From: Actinomycetota bacterium
GTDB taxonomy: Bacteria > Actinomycetota > Actinomycetes > Propionibacteriales > Propionibacteriaceae
Direction: 5' to 3'
Assembly: GCA_020161795.1 (NCBI GenBank)
Contig: JAIUOR010000028.1
Coordinates: 62,001-126,000 of the forward strand
Length of the DNA stretch: 64,000 nucleotides
Shown here: positions 1 through 8,556 of the stretch, in pieces
How the letters are laid out: each line of letters opens with the position of its first letter
Numbering within the stretch: the stretch's first letter is position 1
Program-made: the position numbers and the translations under genes
The notes under the pieces: generated by a model
What the model was told of the DNA's origin: nothing
What the model saw: the letters and a program-made list of their open reading frames with translations, nothing else
The model's database searches: none

Positions 1-785
1 GCGGCTCGGGCGGCGGCGAGGATCTCCGGTCCGCCGCCGCGGATCAGGCCGCCGCTGAGCACGACCCGCTCGGGATCGATCACGCTGGCGATCAGCGCGG
101 CCGCCTCGCCGATGGCCGCGCCGGCCTCCGCCAGGATCGCGCGGGCGACCTCGTCGCCGTTCCGGGCGGCGGCGACGACATCGGTCGAGGAGAGCGGACG
201 CGTGGTGGCCCGGTCCGGCGTCCGTTCGGCGTAGCGGCGAGCCACGGATGTCCCGCTGGCGATGCTCTCCAGGCAGCCGCGGCGTCCGCAGGCGCACAAG
301 GACTCGCCGAGGCTGACCGGAAGATGGCCGATCTCCATCGCCGCTCCCGCCCCGGTCAGCAGAACGCCGTCCGACACCGCGCCGCCGCCGACCCCCGTTC
401 CGGCTGCGATGACGGCGACCGAGCGGCGGCGAGGATCGAGGAGATACTCGCCCCACGCGGCCACCGTGACGTCGTTCTGCACGAAGACCGGGACTCCCAG
501 TTCGGCTTCCAGCACCGCTCGGAGCGGGAACCCGTTCCAGGCGATGAACGAGCCGAAGTGCACGGCACCCTCGGGATCGGCGGCGCCGGCCGCGCCCACG
601 CCGACCGGAAGCGACCACTCCAGTTCGCGCGCGTAGCCGGTCACCGCCGCCACGACCCAGGCGGGGTCGCGGCGGGCGGTCTCGATCCGGGTCAGCCGGC
701 TGCAGCTGTGGTCGTCGTGGACGACACCGAGCACGATCTTGGTGCCGCCGACGTCGACGCCGATTCCGACGGGCGTGGCGGTCAT
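1..785 (-). CDS. ROK-family sugar kinase (3' end outside window)
   Basis: Predicted ATP-dependent kinase of a sugar or amino sugar in the cytoplasm. Visible: N-terminal phosphate-binding motif DVGGTK at residues 11-16, N104-D105 with the likely catalytic Asp, a GTGVGGG loop at about 129-135, and the ROK zinc site H154 plus C164-x-C166-x4-C171. There is no N-terminal helix-turn-helix, so a kinase fits better than a NagC-type repressor. The ATG overlaps the stop of the upstream gene as ATGA, so it is the last visible gene of a translationally coupled five-gene operon. The C-terminus lies beyond base 1. The substrate is not known; the operon suggests a hexose or hexulose derivative. Confidence 0.9.
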   Translation of the reverse strand, partial: MTATPVGIGVDVGGTKIVLGVVHDDHSCSRLTRIETARRDPAWVVAAVTGYARELEWSLPVGVGAAGAADPEGAVHFGSFIAWNGFPLRAVLEAELGVPVFVQNDVTVAAWGEYLLDPRRRSVAVIAAGTGVGGGAVSDGVLLTGAGAAMEIGHLPVSLGESLCACGRRGCLESIASGTSVARRYAERTPDRATTRPLSSTDVVAAARNGDEVARAILAEAGAAIGEAAALIASVIDPERVVLSGGLIRGGGPEILAAARA

Positions 786-1720
786 GTGCCGCGAACCCGT
801 GACGCCACCACGTCCATCTCCTCCAGTTCGGCGGCGGAGATCTCCCGGCCGATGATCCGGACCAGCGACTCTGCCCAGCCGTTGACGAAGAGGTGCCAGC
901 CGTCGTGCGCGGTCACGCCGAGCTCAGCCGGTGCCTGCCGGGCGGCGTCCAGCATCAGCAACTCGCCGCGGTAGTTCAGGTCCCAGGCGTGGGCGCGCTG
1001 CGGCCACGGCGCGGGGAGGGCGAAGGGGGCCCCGGGCCGGTCCTTGCCCAGGCCGGTCGCGTTGACGATGAGCGTCCCCGGCGGGAGCCGACCGACATCG
1101 GAGAGCGAGCCGTCGCCGGTGGTGTGGTGGGTCTGGACCACCAGCGGCCGCGCGGCCCGCGTCGCGATCTCGCGGGCGTGCTGGAGCCGCTCGGCGGAGA
1201 GATCGACCAGGTGCAGAACCCGGGGCTGGTGCTCCCAGGTGGGGCTGGTGAGGCAGGCGATCAGCGAGATCGCCGTTCCGCCGGCGCCGAACACCACGAT
1301 GTCGGCATCCGGCCGGACGATCGGCGTACCGCCGCCCATCCGCTCCAGCGTCGTCGCGATGCTGTCCTGCTCGATGACCGTCCCGGTGAGCCCGTCGGCG
1401 CCGTGGAACAGCACGCTGACCTCTTCGAAGTGCCGGGCGAGCGGCTCGATGCCGCCGAGCAGATCGCCGGCGTGGCGGAAGACTGCTGTCTTGTGCGCCG
1501 TGATGACCGCGCCGAGGCAGCGGTCGTCGCCCAGGAGCGTGGTCAGGAACTCGCGGTACGGCGGAGCCGGCGCTCCGCCCGGGATGTCGAGCGGCTCGAG
1601 GGTGGCGTCGACGCCGAGGAGCTCCATCCAGGCGGGGAACACCTTGCGTACCGCGGAACCGGCGGTGGTGATGCCCAGGAAGTAGATGCGTTGCTGCGAT
1701 GACGTCATCTGCCGCCTCAC
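782..1720 (-). CDS. Shikimate dehydrogenase-like oxidoreductase of a sugar operon
   Basis: NAD(P)-binding protein of the shikimate dehydrogenase superfamily, about 312 aa. ITAHK with K77 sits where the catalytic lysine of the family lies, and GAGGTA at 145-150 is the nucleotide-binding turn. The sugar-operon context and the divergent N-terminus argue against a role in aromatic amino acid synthesis; a sugar or sugar-acid dehydrogenase is an inference. The GTG at 1720 overlaps the preceding stop as GTGA, but ATG at 1708 has GAGG six bases upstream and is the likelier start. The stop overlaps the ROK gene. Confidence 0.8.
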   Translation of the reverse strand: MRRQMTSSQQRIYFLGITTAGSAVRKVFPAWMELLGVDATLEPLDIPGGAPAPPYREFLTTLLGDDRCLGAVITAHKTAVFRHAGDLLGGIEPLARHFEEVSVLFHGADGLTGTVIEQDSIATTLERMGGGTPIVRPDADIVVFGAGGTAISLIACLTSPTWEHQPRVLHLVDLSAERLQHAREIATRAARPLVVQTHHTTGDGSLSDVGRLPPGTLIVNATGLGKDRPGAPFALPAPWPQRAHAWDLNYRGELLMLDAARQAPAELGVTAHDGWHLFVNGWAESLVRIIGREISAAELEEMDVVASRVRGT

Positions 1721-2271
1721 TCGAAGTTCGTGTGCCGCTGATGCAGATCCTCGTCCCGCAGGCCGAGCTCCTGCTGGACGAGCCGACAGGTCGTGTCGAA
1801 GATCAGTTGCGCGGCCTGGCAGAAGGCCGTGGTGGCGTGCTGATCGCTCGCTTGGCGGGGCAGCAGTAGCGACCAGTCGGCCAGCCCGCCCAGCGGCGAA
1901 TCGCCGGGCAGCGCCACCGCGATGATCCGGGTACCGGCCGCCTTGGCCCGCTGGGCCTGGTGCACGGTGGTGGAGGTCGTGCCCGATGCCGTGATGCCGA
2001 TGAACAGGTCGCCGTCGCTCACCGCCGGCACGGCGATCTCGCCGACCACGTAGGTGGTCAGGCCGTTGTGCATCAGCCGCTGCGCCAGGCCCCGTCCGGC
2101 CAGGCCGGAGCGCCCCTGGCCGGCGATGTAGACCCGCTTGGCCGCCAGCAACTCCGCCACGAAGGTGGGCAGCTGGCCCACGTCGAAGGCGGCGAGCAGC
2201 GCGCTGACCTCGCCGTGGACCACCTGGAGCGCGTCGCGCGCGTCGTCGGCCGTCACCGCGCGGCCGGTCAC
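1717..2271 (-). CDS. SIS-domain sugar isomerase, 6-phospho-3-hexuloisomerase-like
   Basis: A 184-aa single SIS (sugar isomerase) domain protein of the size of 6-phospho-3-hexuloisomerase, which interconverts arabino-3-hexulose 6-phosphate and fructose 6-phosphate. Visible SIS features are the VYIAGQGRSG loop with the phosphate-binding Ser, the SGTT stretch after strand 3, and a C-terminal helical end. Start is GTG at 2271 in a GTGA overlap with the dehydrogenase stop. No hexulose-6-phosphate synthase is present in the window, so a formaldehyde role is unsupported; it probably isomerises another phosphorylated ketose. A longer open frame upstream in this phase is antisense noise. Confidence 0.8.
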   Translation of the reverse strand: MTGRAVTADDARDALQVVHGEVSALLAAFDVGQLPTFVAELLAAKRVYIAGQGRSGLAGRGLAQRLMHNGLTTYVVGEIAVPAVSDGDLFIGITASGTTSTTVHQAQRAKAAGTRIIAVALPGDSPLGGLADWSLLLPRQASDQHATTAFCQAAQLIFDTTCRLVQQELGLRDEDLHQRHTNFE

Positions 2272-3164
2272 TGGCCGGCCTTCGGCACGACGTGTCCGCC
2301 CACGACCCCGCGCATGGCGGCCAGGGCGCGGTGCGTCGGGGTGTTCTCCAGCCGGGATTCGAACCGCGCGTAGAGCGACGCGGTCAGCACCGGGGTGGGA
2401 ATGGCCTGCTCGACGCTCTCCATGACGGTCCAGCGGCCCGTGCCGGAGTCGTTCACCCGGCCGGCGGCGGTGGAGAAGCCGGGATCGAGGCGCCACGCCT
2501 GCAGGAGCTTGTCGAGCAGTTAGCCGCGCGCGACGCCGGTCTCGGCCCAGGTCTGCAGCGTGGGTTCGACGTCGATGTCCACCGACCCGTCCACCAGCAG
2601 GTGGTAGCCCTCCACGTAGGTCTGCATCAGGCCGTACACCACCGCGTTGTGCACCATCTTCGCGTAGTGCCCGGCACCGGAGGCCCCGGCGTGGGCCGCG
2701 CCGCCGGCCACCGCCATGCTCTCGACCGCGGGCCACACCTGCTGGACGTCGGCCGCAGCTCCGCCCAGCATCAGGCAATAGCCGGCCTCCGCGCCGTCCA
2801 GGCCGCCGCTGATCCCGGCGTCGACATAGCGGACGCCGATCTCGGCGAAGTCCTTGGCGCGGGCGACGGTGTCCTTGAAGTGAGCGGTTCCGCCGTCCAC
2901 CAGCAGGTCGCCGGCCCGCAGGTGCGGCCGAAGGCTGGCCAGCGCGGCCTCGGTCGGGGCTCCCTCCAGGAGTTCCAGCCACACGGTGCGCGGCTCTTTC
3001 AGCCGCCTCAGGAGGTCTTCTGGTGAATCCGCGACGATGGCGCCTTCGATGGCCAGCGCCGCCTCCGGACGGATGTCGTAGACGACCACCGAGTGGCCGG
3101 CGGCGATCAGCCGCCGGACCATGCCGGCGCCCATGCGGCCGAGGCCGATGAAACCGAGTTGCAT
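2268..3164 (-). pseudogene. gnd: 6-phosphogluconate dehydrogenase (decarboxylating), interrupted by an in-frame TAA
   Basis: Homolog of the short NAD-preferring 6-phosphogluconate dehydrogenases (about 300 aa). It starts MQLGFIGLGRMG, the Rossmann nucleotide-binding fingerprint, and keeps KMVHN with the catalytic Lys and Asn. After residue 214 the frame meets TAA at 2520-2522, then continues in the same phase for 83 codons (LLDKLLQAW to DSGTGRWTV and the family C-terminus) to the stop at 2268. Apart from that codon the 298-codon gene looks intact. In relatives this position is usually an aromatic residue followed by LL. Either a nonsense mutation or a sequencing error. An AGGA ribosome site precedes the ATG. 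Confidence 0.8.
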
Positions 3165-3190
3165 TGTTCCTGCTTTCCTAGCTGTTGCTG

Positions 3191-4015
3191 TCAGTCTTCG
3201 TGGCGTCCGCCGGGGTTCCGGTCGTAGGCGAAGGCTTGGACGGCGCGGCTCACCGCGGCCGTGATGGGGAGGCGTTCGATCGACGAGACGCCGAAGAACC
3301 CGTCGACGCGCGGGTGCTCGTCCTGGATCCGGGACACATCCTGCGGTGTGGAGATCGGGCCGCCATGAACCAGGTACACGATCTCCGGATGCGCGTCGAG
3401 GGCAGCGGTGAAGGCAACCAGTTCGGCCGTGGGAGCTGCATCCCGGCCCGGCCGGGTGATGCCCAGGTGAAGCACCAGGACGTCGACGCCGGCCCCGATC
3501 AGGTCGGCCGCCTGGGCGGCGTCGAAGGCGTACATGACGGTGAGGAGACCGCGCTCGCGGGCCCGGGAGGTCAGCTCGAGTTCCCGCTCGAACCCGAGAC
3601 CGGCGGAATCCAGGTCACAGCGGAGCGCTGGTTCGAGCAGGGTGATCGGCGGCGCGTTCATGACCCCCGCGGCGCCGAGTGACGCGAGCCGGGCGAGGTG
3701 GGCGTCGAACGCCAGCCGCGGGTCGGAGGCGAAGACGGTGGCGATCACCGGCCGGTCCGCGGCGCAGCGGACGACCTCCGGCAGGATCGCCAGCGTGTCG
3801 TGGTTGGCGTCGGCGACCGGGAGGGCACCGGAGACGCTCGGCAGGCCGCGCAGCCGCAGCGGCGCGGAGTGGTAGGCGACGATCAGGTCGGCACCGGCCT
3901 GGGCCGCCGCGCCCGCGCTCAGCCCCATCCCGACCCCGGCGGCGACGAGCGAGCGAGTGGCGCGTGCCCGCTGCAGCGTGGTCAGGATCTCGCTCCTCGT
4001 CGCGCGGTGTGCCAT
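3191..4015 (-). CDS. PEP-hydrolase-like TIM-barrel protein
   Basis: A 274-aa protein of the phosphoenolpyruvate hydrolase-like TIM-barrel family (Pfam PEP_hydrolase type). Supporting signs are the early GVGMGLSA stretch, GADLIVAYHSAP, a middle GAAGVMNAPPI segment and a late IVYLVHGGPIST strand-loop, with length close to the family norm. Members are scattered in sugar and opine catabolic operons and their reaction is poorly defined, so no activity is assigned. It is the first gene of the leftward operon, 26 bases before the dehydrogenase. Upstream DNA holds repeated operator-like motifs. Confidence 0.75.
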   Translation of the reverse strand: MAHRATRSEILTTLQRARATRSLVAAGVGMGLSAGAAAQAGADLIVAYHSAPLRLRGLPSVSGALPVADANHDTLAILPEVVRCAADRPVIATVFASDPRLAFDAHLARLASLGAAGVMNAPPITLLEPALRCDLDSAGLGFERELELTSRARERGLLTVMYAFDAAQAADLIGAGVDVLVLHLGITRPGRDAAPTAELVAFTAALDAHPEIVYLVHGGPISTPQDVSRIQDEHPRVDGFFGVSSIERLPITAAVSRAVQAFAYDRNPGGRHED

Positions 4016-4391
4016 GGCTGAACCGGTTCCTCTGCCTCGAAGCGGGTGCCTTGACCACGGGGTGGCCGGGCGATATCGACTCTAGCCACGGCGTGGCCGG
4101 TGTCGATGACCAATCTGCGGGTATTGGCCCCTCATCGTGGGCCGGAGCCGTGGCCAAGGGGAGGTGACGTGCGTGGGGAGGGACCAATCGTCCGTGATTG
4201 GTCATCGGAGCCCGGCTCCGTCCTGGTGTCGGGATGGACGCCGTGGTCCGGGGACGGACCTGGGAGCGGCAGGGGTTCGTCGGGTGGCACCGAGGGCTGG
4301 AAGGTCGGTGCATCCCGCCTGCCGCAGGTCGAGCCCCGCCGGAACGGCGGAATCGCTAGGCTCGCCTCGTTCTGATCGTCGGGAGGTGTCC
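4016..4391. promoter_or_regulatory. Divergent intergenic region with paired operator-like repeats
   Basis: No gene is seen in these 376 bases between the leftward sugar operon and the VIT-family gene. Two imperfect copies of a 22-bp dyad of the form GACCAAT(C)-N6-(G)ATTGG(T)C lie at 4108-4129 and 4182-4203, with centres 74 bp apart, close to seven helical turns. Two direct repeats beginning CCACGG(G/C)GTGGCCGG lie at 4055 and 4086, 31 bp apart. The layout fits a dimeric repressor that loops DNA. The regulator is not identified. Confidence 0.5.
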
Positions 4392-5093
4392 ATGGCCGCG
4401 GCCCCTGGCCGGTTCGCCTGGCTGCGCGAGCGGTTCACCGACCGCTCGTCGCTGTTGACCTGGTCGATCATCGCCAACGACGGCATCATCGCCACCGCCG
4501 GTCTGCTGGAGGGCTTCGCCGGGGCGGGGGCCGATGACCGCGTGCTGCTGCTGGCCGCCACCGCCGCCACCATCGCCGGGATGCTCGCCGTGGGCGGGGT
4601 GGAGTGGATGGAGGCCTCGGTCGAACGCGAGGCGCAGCTCAGCCTGGTGGCCGAGGAGCAGCGCGAGATCGATGCCGACCCGGAGCGGGAACTGGCCGAC
4701 CTGGCCGCCCACTACGAAGGACGCGGGGTCAGCCCGGAGCTGGCCATTCAGGTGGCCGAGCAGTTGATGGCCCACGATCCGCTGGCGGCGCAACTCGACA
4801 GCGAGCACGGCATCCGCGAGATCACCACCGTCGGCGACACGGTGCTGACCGGGATCGGCGGCGCCCTGGCCTTCGGTCTCGGGGCGCTCATCCCGCTGCT
4901 GATCACGTGGATGTTCCCGGTCGGCATCGAGGCGGTCGCCATCGTGGTGGCCGTGGTGATCTCGCTCAGCCTGACCTCGGTGGTGACGGCGCGACTGGGG
5001 GAGACCCCGCTGTGGCGGACCCTGCTGCGCTCGCTCGTGGTGGGTGTCGGAACCCTGCTGGTCAGCTACGTGGTCGGGTCGCTGGTGTTCTGA
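4392..5093 (+). CDS. VIT1/CCC1-family membrane transporter
   Basis: A 233-aa membrane protein of the VIT1/CCC1 iron/manganese transporter family. The N-terminal half has two hydrophobic segments with N29-D30-G31 near the membrane entry, then the acidic loop typical of the family (REAQLSLVAEEQREID, then an HYEGRGVSPELA helix), followed by three hydrophobic segments. The acidic loop is the metal-binding region in characterised members. ATG at 4392 is preceded by GGGAGG with good spacing; a longer upstream frame is rejected. Substrate (Fe or Mn) is inferred from the family. The last 28 bases overlap the convergent small gene on the other strand. Confidence 0.88.
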   Translation: MAAAPGRFAWLRERFTDRSSLLTWSIIANDGIIATAGLLEGFAGAGADDRVLLLAATAATIAGMLAVGGVEWMEASVEREAQLSLVAEEQREIDADPERELADLAAHYEGRGVSPELAIQVAEQLMAHDPLAAQLDSEHGIREITTVGDTVLTGIGGALAFGLGALIPLLITWMFPVGIEAVAIVVAVVISLSLTSVVTARLGETPLWRTLLRSLVVGVGTLLVSYVVGSLVF

Positions 5094-5275
5094 TCGGAGC
5101 CGTCCAGCCGCAGGCTCAGCCAGGCGGTCTGGCCGGAGTCGTCCGGGGATTCGACCGCGGCCGGACCCGCCGGTTCGCCGGGTGTGGCCGGACGGACCGG
5201 GTCGCCCATCGCGGCCCGCAGCGCCTGCGCGATGGCATTGCCCATCGCCGGATCGAACTTGCGGATCTCTGCCAT
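5066..5275 (-). CDS. Small hypothetical protein (69 aa)
   Basis: Short protein beginning MAEIRKFDPAMGNAIAQALR, with an N-terminal amphipathic helix and a Pro/Ser/Asp-rich tail. AGGA lies seven bases before the ATG. TAGGAT also ends six bases before it, so it could be leaderless. It overlaps the end of the convergent VIT-family gene by 28 bases. I do not recognise the family. Confidence 0.5.
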   Translation of the reverse strand: MAEIRKFDPAMGNAIAQALRAAMGDPVRPATPGEPAGPAAVESPDDSGQTAWLSLRLDGSDQNTSDPTT

Positions 5276-5460
5276 GCGACGATCCTAGGACCCCCGGCTG
5301 TGCTCGCGCTGTGGCCGGCCGGCAGAGCCTGCCATCCACCGGGCAGACACCGCTGTCGAGCGTTGCCGCCTGCCGCTAGAATCTCGGGGTCACTCGTGCG
5401 GTCTCGCCACGCAGATGCAGGGTCGAAGACAGACCGCAAGACCACTAGCAGAGGAAGATT

Positions 5461-6633
5461 ATGAAGCGAACAGCAATCCTGCTCGCCGCCGGGGCCCTGA
5501 GCCTGTCGGTGTTCGCAGGCTGCTCGGCCAAGCCCGTCGCCAACGCCCCCGAAGGCGGGGAGAGCGCGGACACCATCAAGATCGGCCTGAACTACGAGCT
5601 CTCCGGCGACGTGGCCACCTACGGCCAGGCCTCCGTCGCGGGCATCGAACTCGCCGCCAAGGAGATCAACGATGCCGGTGGCGTGAACGGCAAGCAGATC
5701 GAGTTGGTCAAGTACGACAACAAGTCCGACACCGCCGAGGCCACCACCCTGGCCACCAAGCTGATGGCCCAGGACAAGGTCGTCGCGGTGATCGGCCCCG
5801 CCACCTCGGGCGGCATGAAGGCGCAGATCCAGGTCGCGGAGAAGAACCAGGTGCCGATCGTCTCCGGTTCGTCGACCGCCGACGACCTGACGGTCACCAA
5901 CGGCAAGGTCAACGAGTACGTCTTCCGTACCTGCTTCAACGACTCCTTCCAGGGGACGTCGGCAGCGAACTACTCCTCGGAGAAGCTCGGCGCCAAGACC
6001 GCCGTGATCATCAAGGACAACTCCAACGACTACAGCAAGGGCCTGGCGGCGAGCTTCGACGCGCAGTTCAAGGCCAACGGCGGCACCATCGTCGGCGAAG
6101 AGGCGTACGCCAAGGGCGAGCGTAACTTCAACTCGATCCTGACCAAGATCAAGGGCCAGAGCTTCGACGTGATCTACCTGCCCGGCTACTACGAGGAGGC
6201 CGGTCCGGCGATCAAGCAGGCCCGTGAGCTGGGCATCACCGCGCCGATCCTGGGCGCCGACGGCTACGACAGCCCCAAGCTGGCCGAGGCGGCCGGCGCC
6301 GGTCTGACCGACGTCTACTTCACCAACCACTACAGCTCGGCCGACACCGACCCCAAGGTGGTTGAGTTCATCAAGACCTTCAAGGACGCCAACGGCGAGG
6401 AGCCGAGCGCCTTCAACGCGCTGGGCTACGACACCATGAAGTTCGTGGCGGACGCGGTGAGCCGCGCCAGCGAGTTGACCGGTCCGGCGGTGAAGGACGC
6501 GATGGCGGCCACCAAGGACTTCGCCGGCGTCACCGGCACCTTCTCGGTGGATCCGGAGACCCACAACCCGGTGAAGTCGATCGTCTTCATCGGCTACAAG
6601 GACGGCAAGATCGCCGTCACCGAGAAGGCCTGA
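5461..6633 (+). CDS. livJ: Branched-chain amino acid ABC transporter substrate-binding lipoprotein
   Basis: Extracytoplasmic binding protein of the Leu/Ile/Val ABC importer, 390 aa. The leader has a basic start, a hydrophobic core and a lipobox ending SVFAGC with C21 for lipid anchoring. The mature part matches the periplasmic-binding-protein-like I fold of LivJ (IKIGLNYELSGDVA, then a ligand-binding VIGPATSG loop and later IVSGSSTADD). AGAGGAAG precedes the ATG. A TAGAAT box at 5377-5382 is a possible -10. A strong stem-loop follows the gene and may allow more of this protein than of the permeases. Ligand specificity is inferred from the family and operon. Confidence 0.93.
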   Translation: MKRTAILLAAGALSLSVFAGCSAKPVANAPEGGESADTIKIGLNYELSGDVATYGQASVAGIELAAKEINDAGGVNGKQIELVKYDNKSDTAEATTLATKLMAQDKVVAVIGPATSGGMKAQIQVAEKNQVPIVSGSSTADDLTVTNGKVNEYVFRTCFNDSFQGTSAANYSSEKLGAKTAVIIKDNSNDYSKGLAASFDAQFKANGGTIVGEEAYAKGERNFNSILTKIKGQSFDVIYLPGYYEEAGPAIKQARELGITAPILGADGYDSPKLAEAAGAGLTDVYFTNHYSSADTDPKVVEFIKTFKDANGEEPSAFNALGYDTMKFVADAVSRASELTGPAVKDAMAATKDFAGVTGTFSVDPETHNPVKSIVFIGYKDGKIAVTEKA

Positions 6634-6646
6634 CCCTTTCGGCACT

Positions 6647-6676
6647 GGGTGGGAGGCGGCTGACCGCCTCCCACCC
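6647..6676 (+). terminator. livJ-livH intercistronic stem-loop
   Basis: A perfect 13-bp stem (GGGTGGGAGGCGG with its complement) around a CTGA loop, with no following T-run. It sits between the binding-protein gene and the permease genes, where such hairpins usually stabilise the upstream message or reduce read-through. Confidence 0.75.
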
Positions 6677-6697
6677 GGCTAGGGAGAGACCCCACCG

Positions 6698-7582
6698 GTG
6701 GAGCAACTCGCGCAACAGCTGATCAACGGCCTGAGCCTGGGCAGCATCTACGCCCTGATCGCCCTCGGCTACACGATGGTCTACGGCATCATCCAGCTGA
6801 TCAACTTCGCCCACGGCGAGATCTACATGGTCGGTGCCTACGTCGGCTACGCCTGCATGACCTTCCTCGGCCTGGGCTTCTTCGAATCGCTGCTGATCGC
6901 CATGGTGGCCTGCAGCGTGCTCGGCGTGGTGATCGAACGGGTCGCCTACAAACCCCTGCGCAACTCGACGCGGATCGCGGCGCTCATCACCGCGATCGGT
7001 GTGTCGCTGCTGATCCAGTACACGATGATGGCGCTGGTCGGGGCTGACGTGCGCACCTACCCGGCGCTGCCGGACTATCTCTCGGCCTCCTTCAACATCG
7101 GCGGGGTGATCATCTCGGCCCAGTCGATCCTGATCATCGGCACCTCGGTGCTGCTGATGGTGGCGCTTCAGTTCATCGTCCACCGCACCCGGCTGGGCAA
7201 GGCGATGCGCGCGGTCTCGATGGACGCCGACGCCGCCCGGTTGATGGGCGTCAACGTCGACACCACGATCTCGTTCACGTTCATGCTCGGCTCGGCACTG
7301 GCCGGCGCCGCCGGCGTCCTGGTGGGCGTCTACTACAACTCGATCAACCCGCTGATGGGCGTGCTGCCCGGCCTGAAGGCGTTCGTGGCGGCGGTCTTCG
7401 GCGGCATCGGGATCATCCCGGGCGCGCTGATCGGCGGCTTCTTCATCGGCACCGCGGAGACCCTGGTCAGCGGCTACCTCAGCTCGCTGTTCAAGGACGC
7501 GGTGGTCTTCGCCATCCTGATCCTGGTGCTGATCTTCCGGCCCGCCGGCCTGCTCGGCAAGAACGTCCGGGAGAAGGTGTGA
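6698..7582 (+). CDS. livH: Branched-chain amino acid ABC transporter permease LivH
   Basis: Inner-membrane permease subunit of the Leu/Ile/Val importer, 294 aa, mostly hydrophobic with about eight membrane segments. NGLSLGSIYALIALGYTMVY and INFAHGEIYMVGAY are the hallmark first helices of LivH. The coupling loop towards the ATPases lies near RAVSMDADAARLMGVN. GTG at 6698 follows AGGGAGAGAC. The stop overlaps the next permease, so the two are coupled. Works with LivM, LivG and LivF encoded directly downstream. Confidence 0.95.
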   Translation: MEQLAQQLINGLSLGSIYALIALGYTMVYGIIQLINFAHGEIYMVGAYVGYACMTFLGLGFFESLLIAMVACSVLGVVIERVAYKPLRNSTRIAALITAIGVSLLIQYTMMALVGADVRTYPALPDYLSASFNIGGVIISAQSILIIGTSVLLMVALQFIVHRTRLGKAMRAVSMDADAARLMGVNVDTTISFTFMLGSALAGAAGVLVGVYYNSINPLMGVLPGLKAFVAAVFGGIGIIPGALIGGFFIGTAETLVSGYLSSLFKDAVVFAILILVLIFRPAGLLGKNVREKV

Positions 7583-8556
7583 TGACCGGCAAACCGATGG
7601 TCCGCACCCTGCTGACCCAGGGCGTGCCGCTGCTCGCCCTCTACGTCGTCGTCCTGGCCGGGCTCAATCTGGGCCTCATCGACGACTACCTGATGGCGAC
7701 GATCGCCACCTTGTGCATCAACATCGTGCTGGCGGTCAGCCTCAACCTGATCACCGGCTTCACCGGCCAGTTCTCCCTGGGCCACGCCGGCTTCATGGCG
7801 ATCGGCGCCTACGCCACCGGCCTGATCACCATCGCGATGCCGACGGTCCTGGGCTTCATCGTCGGGCTGCTGGTCGGCGGTCTGCTCTCGGCCCTGGTCG
7901 GCTTCCTGATCGGCCTGCCGACGCTGCGGCTGCGCGGCGACTACCTGGCGATCGCCACCCTGGGCCTGGCCGAGATCATCCGGATCGTGCTGAACAACCT
8001 GGAGTTCACCAACGGCGCCGCCGGCCTGGCCGGCATCCCGCAGCTGATGGACTGGAACTGGTTCTTCATCCTTACCGTCGGCTCGGTGATCCTGATCCGC
8101 AACTTCCTGCGCTCCCGCCACGGCCGGGACGCGATCGCCGTGAGGGAGGACGAGATCGCCGCCGAGTCGATCGGCGTCGACACCACCCGGGCCAAGGTGC
8201 TGTCGTTCACCGTCGGCGCCTTCTTCGGCGGGCTGGCCGGCGGCATGTACGCCTCCTACTTCTACTTCATCAAGCCGGACACCTTCGGCTTCCTGAAGTC
8301 GATCGACATCCTGGTGATCGTGGTGCTGGGCGGGCTGGGCAGCCTCTCCGGCTCGGTGATCGCGGCCATCCTGCTGGCCATCATCTCCACCGTGCTGCAG
8401 CAGTTCACCGAACTCCGGATGATCCTCTACGCCCTGCTGCTGGTGATCATCATGGTGTTCCGGCCACAGGGCCTGATGGGCTCGCGGGAGATCTCGCTGA
8501 AGGTGTTCGGCTCCCTGTTCAAACGGAAGCCGGCCGAGCCGGGGGAGGCGCGATGA
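7582..8556 (+). CDS. livM: Branched-chain amino acid ABC transporter permease LivM
   Basis: Second permease of the same importer, 324 aa, with [20 protein letters not shown], the LivM signature, and [20 protein letters not shown]. The conserved cytoplasmic loop [19 protein letters not shown] is the ATPase-contacting region. ATG at 7582 overlaps the livH stop as TGATG; a GTG one codon earlier is also possible. The end overlaps livG as ATGA. The C-terminus after the last helix is basic. Confidence 0.95.
   Translation: MTGKPMVRTLLTQGVPLLALYVVVLAGLNLGLIDDYLMATIATLCINIVLAVSLNLITGFTGQFSLGHAGFMAIGAYATGLITIAMPTVLGFIVGLLVGGLLSALVGFLIGLPTLRLRGDYLAIATLGLAEIIRIVLNNLEFTNGAAGLAGIPQLMDWNWFFILTVGSVILIRNFLRSRHGRDAIAVREDEIAAESIGVDTTRAKVLSFTVGAFFGGLAGGMYASYFYFIKPDTFGFLKSIDILVIVVLGGLGSLSGSVIAAILLAIISTVLQQFTELRMILYALLLVIIMVFRPQGLMGSREISLKVFGSLFKRKPAEPGEAR

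Noticed and set aside
1708-2271. Formaldehyde-assimilating ribulose monophosphate pathway
   Set aside because: Only an isomerase-like SIS protein is present. There is no hexulose-6-phosphate synthase.
1717-2982. 421-codon reading for the SIS gene
   Set aside because: The first 237 codons are a shadow of the dehydrogenase gene. GTG at 2271 in a GTGA overlap is the true start.
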